64,000 bases of DNA, taken from Solanum dulcamara. Taxonomy: Eukaryota; Streptophyta; Magnoliopsida; Solanales; Solanaceae. The stretch lies in contig NC_077243.1 of NCBI RefSeq assembly GCF_947179165.1, forward strand, positions 37,398,001-37,462,000, written 5' to 3'. This document shows, one piece after another, positions 11,390 through 23,623 of this stretch (position 1 is its first letter; every line of letters starts with the position of its first letter). A program made the position numbers and the translations under genes. The notes under the pieces are model-generated. The model saw only the letters and a list, made by a program, of their open reading frames with translations. It ran no database searches and had not been told where the DNA came from.

Positions 11390-13750
11390 TGTCATACTCC
11401 AAGAGGATACCCAAGGTGTGGCCGGCACTCGGAGATCATTATTGTCCCCAAGAGAACCACTTGGTCTCATCACTCATTCAATCACTTAGTGAAAGACTCA
11501 ATTCAATAGACAGTTAACTCAATTGGGCACTCAGAAACATCATCATTAATAAATAAATGATAGATTGAAAATACTTCAAAGTATAATGTAACTCAACATA
11601 ATAAACTCAATAATGAAATTATGGTTTAAATACAAACTGTGAAAGAATCCTTCTAATCAACTCTACTTTGTTCTATGAATCCTCTAACAATTATTCATAA
11701 GGTATCGAGACAAGCCCACGGCTACCTCAAAAGAACTACTCAAATAACGAATGAAACAAAACTGATTCCTCAAAATGCAAGGAGGTCTCACCACTAACAA
11801 AGGAAGGAAATAGATCTTCAACAGAGCGCCTATTGATGAACTCTAACACCTATAGCTGTATCATAAAATGTATGAGTATGTAAAATAGCTAGAAAGGAAC
11901 ACAATCAACAATACTCAACCTCATGCAACTCAACTCAAGGGTCTCACTCTTAAATTACTCAACTCAATAAAGCATGAAGTAAAATAATACAGTGCTTTAA
12001 ATAATATGCAATAAGAGGTACAACTCAACATATAAAAGTATAATATTTTACTCTCAGGGTATTTTTCTAACCGACAATAATCACTTATGAGCTAGTGATG
12101 ATACAACTCTTTGCACTGCCATTGCCACAGACATCTAATACCTTGTAAAGTTAAGGGATGATCACCCTCACTAGATACAAAATCAATCAAAGTCCATAGG
12201 TGTGGGACTTAGAGAGGCATAGCCTCTATCCTATACTGTCTAGTAGTTTATGGGGTTTGAGTTGCCTCTACTCTTACTCCATATCGGTGCTCAATACTAC
12301 TCTCAAAATACTTTATTATGCTCATATATACATCAAGTGAGAAAAAATACTCAATTAACTCATTTAGTGTCTTTTGGACTTAGCTCAAAACTCAACTTAT
12401 CTCAACTCAAGGAATGCATTTAAAGCATAATTTAACTCCTCAACTCAACTTCAAAATAGATGATTTAAATATATTAATATGTATATATTAAAATTCATGC
12501 TCAATATAATGATTAAGACACTTCTAAACTCATGCTCAAAATGTGAAATGAAAGACTTCTCAAACTTAACTCATGCTCAATCTCTCTTTTAATCAAAAAT
12601 GAAAAAATATTCATTCTTTAAACTCAAAATAGCGCATAAAATAATTGATGCATAACTCAACTAGGGTTTATGTGAATGCAAACATGAATCCATACTCTCA
12701 ACAAAACTCAACTCATGAAACTCATCAAGGTAGATTAAAATACATACAAGAAAATAATGGAATTTAAATATAAAACTCAGTAGAAATTATAAATAATTCA
12801 AGAACTCAATTCATGGAACCTTGAAACTCATCTCAACTTGAATCAATGAAGATACAAAGCATGTGGATGGACTCAATCGATATTATGGGTAACCTTACAT
12901 ACCTGGAAGAATTAGATTCTTGAATAACTCGACGAATGCTCTTGGAACCCTAGTTTTTCTCCTCTTGAAATAACATAGAATGTGTGAATTTGATTTTTTG
13001 TGAGAGTTTGGAATGAATGGAGAGGTTATAAGGATATAATATAGGCTTAGAGGAGCTATTTGAGGGTAATATGACAAGAATACCCTTCTGGAAATGTAAG
13101 AAAATCATAAAAATTAAAAAAATCGACCTTTTGATGAGTCTCATCGGCCAAATCGGTGAGCGAGAGGTCTCCTCGCCAAACTATTCGGCGAGTCGCCAAA
13201 AGGGAAATTTAGATCCTCAAAATAGGCGATGAATTGCGGACAACTTTCTTCTTCGCCGGGGCCTAAAATAACAGTTTTTGGATGTTTTCAGTTCCATTTG
13301 ATGAGCTCAATCGGAACGACACTGAACCATTCGGCGAGTCGCCAAATTGACAGGTGAGCTCGTTGAATTGTCCGGTCAAGACATACTTCAGAAAAATAAC
13401 CATAACTTTCTACTCCAAACTCTAAATGAAGGAACTTAGCTGCGTTGGAAAGAAGACTCATACGCCTTTAATTTGATAGGTTATAGGTTACCTAACTCTT
13501 TATATTCTTAGAGATATGGTCATTTTAAATTTACCCTTATATGAACTCATGCAAAAACTTAGCCGATAGGAATGTTTTGACCTTGAGTTGGTGTTTGAGC
13601 TTCCTTATGACCTTAAACCACATCCAATATACTTCAAATACCTAGTAAATAAACTTAACATCTATGTATGACTTAGAAGTCATCGGGTTTGTCCCTATAT
13701 GCATACGGAGAATAGGTCGGATCTTAGCTTAAAAAAATTTGGGTGTTACA
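11390..13750 (-). mobile_element. 5' LTR of gypsy element 1 (2361 bases)
   Basis: The plus strand runs TGTCATACTCC...GGTGTTACA, so the minus strand runs TGTAACACC...ATGACA, bounded by the PBS on one side and non-LTR spacer on the other. The U3 has two GGCGAGTCGCC hairpins (13187-13197, 13333-13343) about 150-300 bases before a TATA-like stretch near 13035. A splice-donor-like CAG/GTATGTAAGG on the minus strand lies at 12891-12906. Its start is homologous to solo LTR A. Confidence 0.85.
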
Positions 13751-13759
13751 AATATACAT

Positions 13760-14345
13760 CCATCAGTTTAGTTGTTATCGGTTTTAATTTGGTTTGGTTC
13801 GATTATTTTGTTATTATTCATACACAAAAATAAAAGAAAATGATTCATTGAAAAGAGAAAAAAAGACAATAATTCATTCAAAAAAATAATTGTCTTTGTG
13901 TCATTTTGGATCTTATAATTCTTATACCAGAACTTTAACTATGTTTAACTTCCTTCTTATATTGTTAGTTAAACCAATGTACTAAACAACATAAATTACT
14001 TAATAATGCATAAGTTAATGATATGATTTTACAAATAAAACACGCATTATATCTTATTATTTTAAATTAGTGTGCTGCATTTTTTTTACATAAAACATTA
14101 TTCATAAAAAATAACATATTATGTATATATTATTATTAAGCAAATATGCATATAATTTTGTTGATTCTGTTTGGTTATTTCTTTGATTTTTTTGAACAAA
14201 ATCAAAATCAAATCAAATATTATCGGTTTTTAAAAATGTAAATCAAACCAAATCAAAACAAATAAAAAATTAATTTATTTGATCAGTTTGATTTGATTTT
14301 TCAATTTGGATCGATTTTTATCCAAATCATAGACATCCCTAATTA
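13760..14345 (-). repeat. Probable MITE/hAT-like remnant
   Basis: The minus strand begins near 14343 with TTAGGGATGTCTATGATTTGG and carries runs of AAATTGAAAAATCAAATC and GGTTTGATTT. The left end has GGTTTTAATTTGGTTTGGTTCG. Such 'TAGGGATGTC...GGTTTGGTTT' repeats are common in Solanaceae. I could not define terminal repeats. Its left end may be cut by element 1's insertion at 13750. Confidence 0.4.
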
Positions 14346-14599
14346 TGTCCATATTCCTTTAGTAAAACAACTTATATAGCTAACATTTCTGGACTACAAT
14401 ATAAAATTTGTCAACATTTACATCCACAAAAGCTTCCTTCATGCTATCTTCAGTACCCAAAACCTATAAAATAAATATTACTAAAAGATTTTCTTTAGCA
14501 GAAAGTATAAAAATCAAGTCGATATTAAAGAAGAAAGTTTTGTAGGAACAGACACAAATGAGAAACTAGCAAAAACTTATGCAAGATTTTGAATCACTA

Positions 14600-15360
14600 A
14601 AGAGGTCAATGTGGAGACTAATTCAAAAGTTCAAAATACAATTACAGAAACACATTTTCACTATCAAAATATGTCTAGATGTATACCAATACATGATGAA
14701 AGGTGAAAGACATTTCACCTTCACCTGTAGAATATAGAATTAAAGGCTATTCCTTTCCACTTTTGGATTGCCATCAGAGACGCCTATATATTGCTGCTGG
14801 AGAGATATATCGGATGATTTTAATATGTTTGATTTATTGTTACACTATCCCTTATAAATGAACAAGGTATGTGGTCTTCAAACCTTGCATTTTTCCTTAA
14901 TATTTTGGATTTTTGTTACACATGTCACATGATTATGGTTTCTAAGAATGTAATTTTAATGAAGGTTCTTTGATCAGTAGTCAAGGATCTTTTAGATAGT
15001 GAACCAGGCTAGTATATAATTTGAAGTCGATAACCATGATGAGATAATTTTTTATGGGTGTACCTAAATAAGGCCCATGACCAGAACCTAATGGGTTCAT
15101 CCTATCAAACAAACCACTGTCTAATTCAATTTAGATCAACACATCAACCCGCAAGATATATTTTAATATGTTTAAACAAGCAATGTGTCTCAACAACTTA
15201 ACATGGTGACCAAAATATAGTCAATATATAACTAAGTTACATTGAGTTAGCATATGTTCTTTTTGTATTTCGTTATCTCATATCAGTAGAGGTCAATTTG
15301 GAGACCAATCCAACGGTTTAAGATATAATTATGGAAACACATTTTCATTATTAAATGGAA
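14600..15360 (+). repeat. Short dispersed duplication
   Basis: 14604-14690 (gaggtcaatgtggagacta then acagaaacacattttca) recurs diverged at 15286-15355 (gaggtcaatttggagacca then atggaaacacattttca), about 680 bases apart. No open frame or terminal structure accompanies it. Confidence 0.55.
14700..14721. repeat. Perfect small hairpin
   Basis: Arms AAGGTGAAA / TTTCACCTT of nine bases separated by GACA. Origin unknown; it may be a transposon scar. Confidence 0.6.
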
Positions 15361-16011
15361 GAAGGTTATGAAAGATAATAAGGGAGAGAATTGAGATCTA
15401 GAATATCCATAACTTTAAGCTACACATCTCCATTATCTTTATAAATTATGTACCATTTTGTTCATAATTCTTCTTCACACTCAATTATGCCCAGTAAGAG
15501 AGGACATGAAACAACAACCAGTATTACCACTATGGACTATATCCTCAATCTAGTTTTGACTATCTCAGTTCTAATCTAACATTGAGGATGAATCTGAAAA
15601 AATATAAGCAGGTTGTGAAAAATGATGTAAAATTCATATTCTGGCGACATCTTGATAGGTAATGAAAGCTTGAATACAAATTTTTCAGTGTTATATAGTT
15701 GCTTCATCAATAAGAATGACGCTATAGCCGAATTCCATTCAGCAACACGTATTCATTATAAAAAAAATCAAGACAACTTTAGCAATACTTCACCATCAAA
15801 AATACGATATAGTATGCATACAAGTACCATAATAAGCTTTTAAAATATTAGACAACTAGAGTACATGTCAACATCTCAGTTCATGACCTATTAAAAGATA
15901 TTTCAATTGAAGTTAACAAAATTGTAGCAGCACTTCTCCATTACAAGTATGATTTAAACTAACAGACAATTTCAACAGCCCTTTACCATTATAAATAAGC
16001 ACTACTATAAA

Positions 16012-16140
16012 AAGAACTTTGGCGAAAATTGTTTAGTGGCAATAATGTAATTGTCGCTAATTTACTTTCCTAGTGATAAAATATCGGTATTTAAAAATTT
16101 ATTGAGAAATAATTTTATTTTAATGAAAATTAAAAATAAT
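16012..16140 (+). repeat. Possible CACTA-type terminal remnant
   Basis: It starts CACTACTATAAAAAG and continues with tttagtggcaataatg...tgtcgctaa, resembling the CACTACAAGAAAA ends and GTCGCTAA subterminal blocks of Solanaceae CACTA MITEs. The opposite end was not found. Confidence 0.35.
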
Positions 16141-16907
16141 GTCTAGCAAAATTTAGAAATCAAAATTTCAGAAGCCAACTTGAACCAAGTTTAATTTTCT
16201 GCCAACTTTTTGTCGAGTCTTGCTCAAAGCTTTGAGTGAGGAATTTTGGATTTGATTGATGCAGTGAGTTGAAAAAAATAAAGGAGGGCCTGACATTTGG
16301 ACAATGAACTGCAGGTGTGAGACACGGAATTATGACAACAAAAGAGTGATTTTTTGTGATATATCTGAGATATGGCAGCATGTTATTGTAGCAGTGAGGA
16401 CTCTCAATTCGCCATGGACATGATTATACTTAATTTGGGGAAGACTGATGAGATTCACTTAGGGCAAGATTTGTATAGATATCAAAGGATAATCATCAAT
16501 GTAGTCATATACTCATGCAAGAAAAAAAATGAATGGCATCAATGTCTTACACTTGGTCAATATTTTAAGAATTTAGTAATTTTGGATATTTTTATTGATT
16601 GCAACAAGTGTAAATCATTTTTGAATGATAGAACAACTTACTTATGATGAATTTATTTGCGGAGGTATGCTATATAAAGATAACTTTTAGCTAGTGAAGT
16701 AACCTTGAAAAATCTATAGCTCTTGTTTTAAAGTCTTAAGTGCTTTGAGGTTCTACAAATTAGCTAGTTTAATATATTTTTAGAAACATGCGTCATATTT
16801 AATTCATAAATTAGTCTAGTATGATTCATTAGGAGTATTTCTGTTATAATTCTTCCTTAAAGTATGTTTTATTATGTGATTATGCGATTAACAATTGACA
16901 CAATATG

Positions 16908-17060
16908 TCACGATCCGAGACCGGGTCATGATGACGCCTATCATAACTCCCGAGTAGGCAAGCTAGACCAAATCCAAGTCAGACATCAATTTAATAAATA
17001 AATGATAACATAAAAAGGCAGAATGAGGAATAATATAACAAAGAGATCGAGCCATGGTAT
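16908..17060 (-). mobile_element. LTR family C, first piece
   Basis: It starts TGTCACGATCCGAGACC and is similar to the start at 34882. It is interrupted at 17060 by gypsy element D and resumes at 34284. The orientation is assumed minus by analogy with the TGTCAC... plus-strand starts of family B. Confidence 0.55.
17056..17060. repeat. Target-site duplication of element D, left (ggtat)
   Basis: Identical to 34279-34283 after the 3' LTR. This ties the two LTRs 17 kb apart to one insertion. Confidence 0.9.
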
Positions 17061-17851
17061 TGTAAGACCCCGAAAATGTGAAAGGTCCTAAACCAAGGAA
17101 GAATTCTCCGAAAGTTGCAAAAAACTGGCTCAGAAGCTGACCACGGAAGCCTTCACGGACCTTGGTGTGCAACCATGGAGGGATTCAGAGGCTCAGACTG
17201 CACGGGATGAACCACGATGGAGGACCATGGACCGTGGTGAGACCTCCCCAAAGTCCTCAGGAATTTTCTCAATGTAGGGTCTACGGACGACCACCACGGG
17301 TCCTGATGCGTTTCACAGACCGTCAAGGTTTCCGTGAAGAAACTTCAGAGACTACCCTGCAAGTCCTTTTTTCCAAATCTTTCAAAGTCCCATATCACGG
17401 GACCCTACCACGGACCATGGTGAGCACCACGGACCATGAAGGATCCCCATGATGTCTGTTCTAGCCAAATTTTTAAAGGGGCATTCTAGTCTTTTTCTAT
17501 GTTTTAAATCAAAATGGTGTCGTTTTAAGGACTAAATTCTCTTATGTAAAGACCCTAAACCCTTCCAAGACCTCATTCTTCACACTTAAACTTAAAGCTC
17601 TCAAATTCTCTCTTCCCAAAACTCCCTCAAGGACCTCAAGGCAAGGCTAGGGTTTTCAAATTCACGGCATTCAATTCTCATTTCTTCCTCAAGTGTTCTT
17701 AGGAATTTTGTTTCCCCCAAGGTATGTGGGTTTTCATCCATTGATCCTTTCACCCATGGAGCCCAAATATTTTCTCAAACTAGCTTTTTAATTTTAAATG
17801 ATGAAATCTTAAGGGCTTTTACATGATGACTTTAAATACATAAATCATAAT
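17061..17851 (+). mobile_element. 5' LTR of element D, truncated
   Basis: It matches 32137-about 32985 of the 3' LTR, then diverges abruptly after a ctttaaat(a/g)cataaatcat block. It retains the ACCACGGACCATGGT-rich U3 tract (17110-17445), CT-rich leader and splice-donor-like AAGGTATGTGGG (17719-17730). The remaining 1.3 kb of the LTR is absent. Confidence 0.8.
17719..17730 (+). promoter_or_regulatory. 5' splice-site-like motif in LTR D
   Basis: AAG/GTATGTGGG. The 3' LTR counterpart at 32852-32862 has lost one base (AAGGTTGTGGG), so the site is broken there. Confidence 0.45.
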
Positions 17852-18279
17852 AAATTTTTATTGTTATTCATGAATAGCTAACTTCTCTCTGCCTAGACTA
17901 TGCTTGAGACTATGATTATCTAATATCTCGCCTAATCTATTAATATGGATATCTTTAATCTATTGTGAATATGTTTCCCTCTCTATTTGTAAAAATGGTT
18001 GAATTATATCGGGTGATAAGGATTGAGGTTTAAAATCTTGTCAAGTGTGAGGATGTCGTTTAATTTTCGACTTTAGGTAGTCAAGCCAGAAAGGTGGTCA
18101 TTTAATCGAAGGGACTGGAGTTTAGACTACAGGATGTTCCTACCTCCAAGATAACATGACAGCTCGAGTAATATCCAAGATATCTTTGTGTAAGATCCTT
18201 GATTTACTTCCATGTTTACTTCATATAGTTGGAAATCTATTAACAATAAATTATTGATATCTTTATTAATAAAGGTTTT
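17852..18279 (+). other. Leader-like region of EPRV1
   Basis: Non-coding, matching neither the LTR copies nor any gene in the window. I did not find a tRNA-Met primer-binding motif here. The exact virus/LTR boundary is uncertain within about 20 bases. Confidence 0.5.
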
Positions 18280-18975
18280 TTGTTAGAATATCATAACTTA
18301 AAGTATAGTACAAGGCAATCTTTCTCTATGAACAATCACCAGTATACTATTAATAGTATTAATTTATCTATCTCTAAGGCAGAAAATGATTTGCAAAATT
18401 GGTCTATTCCTAAAGAACCTTTTGAAAAGCTTTACCAACTAGGTAATTTTTGTATGTTTAAAAAATATAACATCAAGACCTGTGAGTCTACTATTGCTAT
18501 CAATAATTCTCTTGAAACTTTCAGTTATTAATTGATGTTGATATTGATAGATTTAAGAAGGAGTTTAAGTTCCTTCATATCGGTCTTGTTCAAGTAGTTG
18601 TTAAACCTCTTTTCCAAAAAGAATTGGATATTCCTATTTGTCTATTGCTTAGAGATGATATATTGTTAAATTTTGATCACTCTGTTAGGAGTTCTTGAAA
18701 GTAACCTCACCAATGGCCCGGTTTACTTTAACTGTTATTCCAATTTCTCGGTTGATATCCATGATCCAAACATTATGGATACCTTGACACTTAATGTCAA
18801 AACCAAGAATATAAATGGTAGAATAGATACCACAGAGATAGTAATACATCGGGTATATTACAAGCGTATGAAGACCACTATAGCCCCAAAGGCTATAGCT
18901 ACTAGAGTCAAAGGAGTAACTATGCTCATGGAAGCAAACCAAGAGCACAGTAACCTTCGTTCCTCGCCTCCTTAA
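18280..18975 (+). pseudogene. EPRV1 movement protein (30K-type), broken
   Basis: Two open parts are seen: 18280-18531 and 18673-18975 (100 residues). The second holds the GPVYFNC motif and the LTLN(V/I)KT stretch characteristic of caulimovirid movement proteins, followed by IAPKAIA. Between them the reading continues in other frames with stops, so at least two indels are present. The first part opens on TTG with no ATG, so the N-terminus is incomplete. The family opens plasmodesmata for cell-to-cell spread. Confidence 0.75.
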
Positions 18976-20135
18976 ATGGAACTATATCTTTACGGATGAA
19001 GAGTAGAAATTCAACTCTATCACTAACCCTTTACCCATTCAATCCAAACGATCACAAATCGACGGGGTTATTCAATTTCCAAATGGATCTATTAATCTTA
19101 AATTTTTAATATCCAACTCTTTTAGCCAAGCTTCTTCAAATAAAAGAATGTCTTCGGCCAGACCTTCTTCGTTTGACCTCCTGGAAGATGAAGACTCTGT
19201 CACTGAAAGGTCACAGCGTGGATATTTTCAAAACCATCCCTAAAGTCTACTATGAGGCTACTACCCTTGGAAGCCCCACTCCTAGTGACATAAAACCTGA
19301 TCATGGAAGAAAGGATTCCATCGGAGTTCTTACTTCAGATGAAAAGTTTGTCCCTGACAAAATAAAGTTGCACGAGTGGTGGACTTTACCTCAGTATCCG
19401 CAAAAGGTAGAATGGTATAAAGCTACATATTCTCTAACTCAGAGACTCTCTTTTAGATATAAATGGTTTAAAGACATGGAAAGATTCAAAGATGAAATTG
19501 AATTTTTCAAATAGTTTGAATATTCCAGACAGATAGATGATACTAAGTCATCTCTTCATGTCCTTATTAATAAGTGGTACAACAGAGAACAGGTGGTTGA
19601 AAGTATTACACCCCCTTTGGAAGGATTAAGCATTCCATATAGAAAAGAGATTCTCAAGGCTTCACCTTTCAAGAAGCCCATTGAGAAAGATTCTCCTTTA
19701 GTGAATGTCGTTGATGTCAACAAAATCTTCGAGCAGAATAACTACACCAACCAGGTTCTTCATGTGGTCTCCCAGCAGATTGAAGAATCTAAAGGTAATA
19801 ATTATAAAGGAATAAGTCATATTGGAAATAAACCAAATACTTCTAAGGTTATTCCCCAAATCGAGACTAACCCTATCTATAAAATTCCTGAATTCTCGAA
19901 AGATGATTTTCCTAAACTCTCCATAGAATTCAATCATTCAACTAATCTTTTGGAAAGGATCAACAATCAACTTTCTAAGCTTAACATAACCAAAGAAAAT
20001 AAGATTAGCATCCTGAATGAGCGCCATCCCAATAAAAGGAATTACTACCCTAGATCTTCCTTCCCAAATGTGCAGTTTGAGGAAGATACCCTTCATCCAT
20101 CATTGACTGTAGATGGATCAGGATTGACAAAATAG
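18976..20135 (+). pseudogene. EPRV1 polyprotein segment between MP and capsid, broken
   Basis: 19173-19514 (W-W-T-L-P-Q-Y-P-Q and F-R-Y-K-W-F motifs) and 19593-20135 (180 residues, hydrophilic, Lys/Asn/Ser rich) are open parts of one original coding region. Stops lie near 18975 and at 19514. The region corresponds in position to the virion-associated/capsid N-terminal part of florendovirus polyproteins. No catalytic motif is visible. Confidence 0.6.
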
Positions 20136-20147
20136 AACATCGACGGA

Positions 20148-21601
20148 ATGGCGGAAGACCAGATCTATGGAAAACTCCAAAAAATGGGAATGAATATCAC
20201 ATCTTACAAGCTTAGAAAGGCCAGTGAAAAGCAAGCAGCTACAATGCTTATTGCAGGATTCACTGGAATATTGAAAAATTGGTGGGACAATTATCTCACT
20301 AATCAAATCAAAGATGATATTCAAAATATTGTCATCACTAAAACTGTTATGAAAACAGAAAATGGGATGGAAATAGCCTTAGAAGTCATCGTAGAAAATG
20401 CGACTACTACGCTCATCTATTGCATAGAAAAACACTTTGTGGGTGAAACTCGTCTTTTTCAAGATAGAAGTCTAAAAATTCTGAAAAACCTTTACTGTAA
20501 GAAATTGACAGATTTCAGGTAGTATAAAGATATGTTCATTAACAAAGTCATGATAAGGTATGACTGCAATAATGATTATTAGAAGGAATGCTTCATTAGC
20601 GGTTTACCTCCTCATTTTGCAGAAAAGATAAGAACAAAAACAAGAGACATGTGTGAGGGAAAAATTCCCTATCCCTAGCTCTCTTATGGACGCCTTGTTA
20701 GCATAATTAATGTTGTTGTAATGGAACTTTGCACAGTTCTTAAGCTAAAGGAACAACTTAAGAGGGAGCAAAAGCTATCTTCTACAGAACTTGGCAGTTT
20801 CCATCAAGATTTTGGATTTCCTTTATTAAAACTTCCTTCTACAAGGAAAGAAGGCAAAAGAGAAAAGAACAGGGGAAATTATAAGAAAATATCTTCTAGG
20901 AAAAGAAGAGAAACCAAAGATAAACCCAAGAAAAGGTTTAAGAAAAAGACCAAAATTCTTCTCCTGACAAAATTTGTTGGACATGTGGCAAGAAAGGCCA
21001 TAGATCTAACCAATGTCCTAGAAATAAGAAGAAGGAGGAGGTTAACCTTCTTGAAGTTGACAATGAAATCAAGCAAAAACTCTTCTTTATAATTGAGGAA
21101 GAAGAATCTGAATCTGAATATTCCTCTGAAGAAGAGTCAGAAGGAAGCGACGACGAATTGCTTAATGTCATCCATGATTCAGATTCTGAAGAAGAAACTT
21201 CAGAGTGCAACTCCAATGGCTCATTTTGCCTATGTGATAGTAAATATATCAGGGTCATCTCAGAAAGTTCTGTAGAAACTTTATTCGCAGCCATTGAACA
21301 CATTCAAGATGAACAGGCTAAAAAGAAATATCTATTAGAATCACAAAAGTTGGTTACTCAGCAGCAAGAAGAAAAGCCTAAAGTTAACACTTTTTGTATG
21401 AAACAGATCATGAACAGATTTGATTTAAAGAAGGAAGAACCTTCTATTGAAAAGCTCCGCAGAGAGGTCAATTTTCTTAAGGAAGAAATCAAAGAAGTGA
21501 AAGCAAGACATCACAAAATTGAGGTTGACACTCTCACAGAACAAGTCCTAAAAGAACTAGCAATCAAGAAAAAGGAACGACTTCAAAATTCGTTGTCATA
21601 G
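20148..21601 (+). pseudogene. EPRV1 capsid protein with zinc knuckle, broken
   Basis: 20148-20522 holds the capsid core (L-K-N-W-W-D-N-Y-L). A stop follows, then 20721-21092 is Lys/Arg-rich. A CCHC knuckle (C-x2-C-x4-H-x4-C) is encoded at 20975-21016 in a different frame from the preceding basic stretch, which shows a frameshift just before it. That frame continues without stop through a Glu/Ser-rich acidic part to 21601, with a predicted coiled-coil-like Lys/Glu end. The basic run plus knuckle plus acidic tail is typical of caulimovirid capsids, which bind the pregenomic RNA. Confidence 0.75.
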
Positions 21602-21689
21602 GTGATTCTGATGAAGAAAGAGATACATAATCTCTTTCTTATGAATCTGAGGCAGGAGTTAAAACTATTACTAAAATCAGGCCTCAGAG

Positions 21690-21912
21690 TTCTCATATTT
21701 TGATTAAATTATTCACTAATGATAATTTTGTTCTTAACAAAATTGCTTTGTTAGACAGTGGTGTAAATAGAAATTGCACTGTGGAAGGATTAATCCCTAC
21801 AAAATACCTTACTAAGGGTACTACAAAGTTATATATCACTACTGGCGAGCGTATTTTGATTGATTATAAGTTATCCAATGCCCATATTTTCACTAATGGT
21901 ATTTGTCTCTAA
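21690..21912 (+). pseudogene. EPRV1 aspartic protease
   Basis: The catalytic D-S-G triplet is at 21754-21762, within a hydrophobic A-L-L-D-S-G context. A G-E-R flap-like stretch follows. The frame stops at 21912 and coding resumes in another frame (21955). The family cleaves the viral polyprotein. Confidence 0.7.
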
Positions 21913-21954
21913 AATAATTTTGTTATTACAAAAAATATTAATGAAGAGATTATT

Positions 21955-23137
21955 TTGGGTATACCTTTTATTACTCAAACAAAACCTTATATTTCAGATT
22001 TTGATGTTATACACACAAAAATTTTGGAAAAAGAAATTTTGTTTCCTTTTATCAAAACTCTTTCTCATGAAGAAAGTAAACTTTTACATAAACAAACTTC
22101 TTTTAAAATAAATCTTATTTCTCAGCAGATTTGTTTTCTCAAAGATGATATTAAAATAAAAAAAATTGAGCAAATTTTAAAAACTCCGGGAATGGTAACT
22201 AAGATTGTCAATATCCAACAAACTTTTGAAAAACAAATTTGTTCGGATTTTCCTTATGCTTTTTGGAAACACAAAGCCCATACAGTTGACCTTCCATATA
22301 TTGATGGATTCAATGAGAAGACCATTTCTTCGAAAGCTAGGCCTATCCAAATGAATCATAAATTAATAAAAATTTGCAAAAAAGAAATCAGTACTCTTTT
22401 GGATAATATAATTATTAGACCTTCTAAATCCCCTTGGAGCTATTCAGCCTTTTATTTCAACAACTCTGCGGAGAAAGAAAGAGGATCTCCCAGACTTGTT
22501 ATCAACTACAACCCTTTAAACATAGCTTTAAAGTGGATTAGATATCTCATTCCCAATAAGAGGGATCTTTTGAAAAGAACTTTCAAAGCAAATGTTTACA
22601 GGAAATTTGATATGAAATTTGGATTTTAGAAAATTCAAATTTCTGAAAAGGATAAGTATTAAATTGTTTTCAATGTTCCGTTTCGACAATATGAGTGGAA
22701 TGTTATGCCTTTTGGATTAAAAAAATACCCCTTCCAAATTTCAAAACATTATGAATAATATTTTTAATCATATTAGCCATATATCTATTATTTATATTGA
22801 TGACGTACTGATATTTTCTAAGGACATTGATTCTCATTTTAAACACTTAAATATTTTCTATAAAATTGTAAAGCAAAATGCTCTTGTTGTCAGTGCAAAA
22901 AAGATCAAGCTTTTCCAAACGAAAATCCATTTTCTTGTTCATGATTTACACCAAGGTACTTATAAACCGATTTGTAGAGCCATTGAGGTCTCTGATAAAT
23001 TTCAAGATGTCATTACTGACAAAACTCAGCCTCAAAGGTTTCTAGGAAGCCTTAATTATGTGGCAGACTTCATCCCAAAGGTTAGACAGATCTGCAAACC
23101 CCTTTATGATGGATTGAAGAAAACCCCTACCCCATAG
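21955..23137 (+). pseudogene. EPRV1 reverse transcriptase, broken
   Basis: 21955-22629 carries the fingers/palm start (ARPIQMN, RLVINYNPLN, FDMKFGF). Stops follow at 22627 and 22660, then a frameshift. 22751-23137 carries the catalytic Y-I-D-D box (22793-22804) and the thumb/connection (QRFLGSLNYVADFIP). The catalytic residues are intact but the reading frame is not. Confidence 0.85.
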
Positions 23138-23176
23138 GGAAAAGAGCAAACCTCTGCAGTCATAAGGATCAAAGAG

Positions 23177-23623
23177 ATGATTAAAAATCTTCTTTACTTG
23201 GGTATCCCTAACCCTGACTACTTTATGATTGTTGAAACTAATGCTTCAGATATTGGTTATGGAGGAATTCTTAAACAAAGAAAATCCCTAGAGTCAACTG
23301 AGCAATTAGTTCATTACACTTCTGGAATATGGAATTTCGCTCAAAAGAATTATAGTACGGTAAAGAAAGAAGTCCTCTCTATAGTTCTTTGTATTAATAA
23401 GTTTCAGGATGACTTAATTAATAAGGAATTTCTTCTTCAAGTAGATTGTAAATATGCTAAAGACATCTTGCAAAAGGATGTAAAGAACCTTGTCTCTAAA
23501 CAAATTTTTGCTAGATGGTATGCGTCATTATCTAGTTTTGATTTTCAAATTAAATTTCTCAAGGAAGAAGACAATTCTCTCCCAGATTTTCTAACCAGAG
23601 AATTTTTGCAGGGAAAAACATGA
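23177..23623 (+). pseudogene. EPRV1 RNase H
   Basis: 148 open residues. It shows the E-T-N-A-S-D start of the domain (normally D-A-S), the K-E-V-L-S-I active-site helix and the D-C-K-Y-A third acidic position, then the L-P-D-F-L-T-R-E-F terminal motif shared by petuvirus/florendovirus polyproteins. A stop at about 23138 separates it from RT. The domain removes the RNA template during cDNA synthesis. Confidence 0.8.

Larger units (their letters stand above)
1..13750 (-). mobile_element. Ty3/gypsy element 1 (chromovirus, Del/Tekay-like), 3' end outside window
   Basis: On the minus strand the order is 5' LTR (11390-13750), tRNA-Met PBS (11371-11385), gag from an ATG at 11174, protease, reverse transcriptase, RNase H and integrase, which is the standard gypsy order. 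The 3' LTR lies left of base 1. The body is cut by two solo LTRs, at 8045-11081 and 3260-6788, and the RT region carries a 521-base tandem duplication. Every domain has stops or frameshifts, so it is a dead copy. Assignment to the chromovirus branch rests on close resemblance of RT and integrase to copies D and F in this window. Confidence 0.9.
13751..16907. other. AT-rich spacer without recognisable gene
   Basis: This stretch contains no LTR, polyprotein or known gene. The longest open stretches (63-91 codons near 15652 and 16372) match nothing I know and look like chance frames. It holds remnants listed separately: a GGTTTGG-rich repeat at 13760-14345, a short dispersed duplication at 14600/15283, a hairpin at 14700 and a CACTA-like end at 16012. 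It is the least transposon-packed part of the window and probably an older genomic base layer. Confidence 0.6.

Noticed and set aside
14830..14890. CTTATAAATG followed by AACAAGGTATGTGG as a further LTR promoter with splice-donor motif
   Set aside because: TATA and donor lie too close together (about 15 bases) and no LTR ends or related blocks surround them.
16160..16647. Possible small genes of 73 and 91 codons
   Set aside because: No recognisable motif, ordinary length for AT-rich chance frames, and no promoter or intron signals that I could support.
17162..17452. 96-codon frame rich in Gly, Pro and Thr
   Set aside because: It is the GC-rich dyad tract of LTR D read as protein. The 3' LTR copy does not keep the frame.
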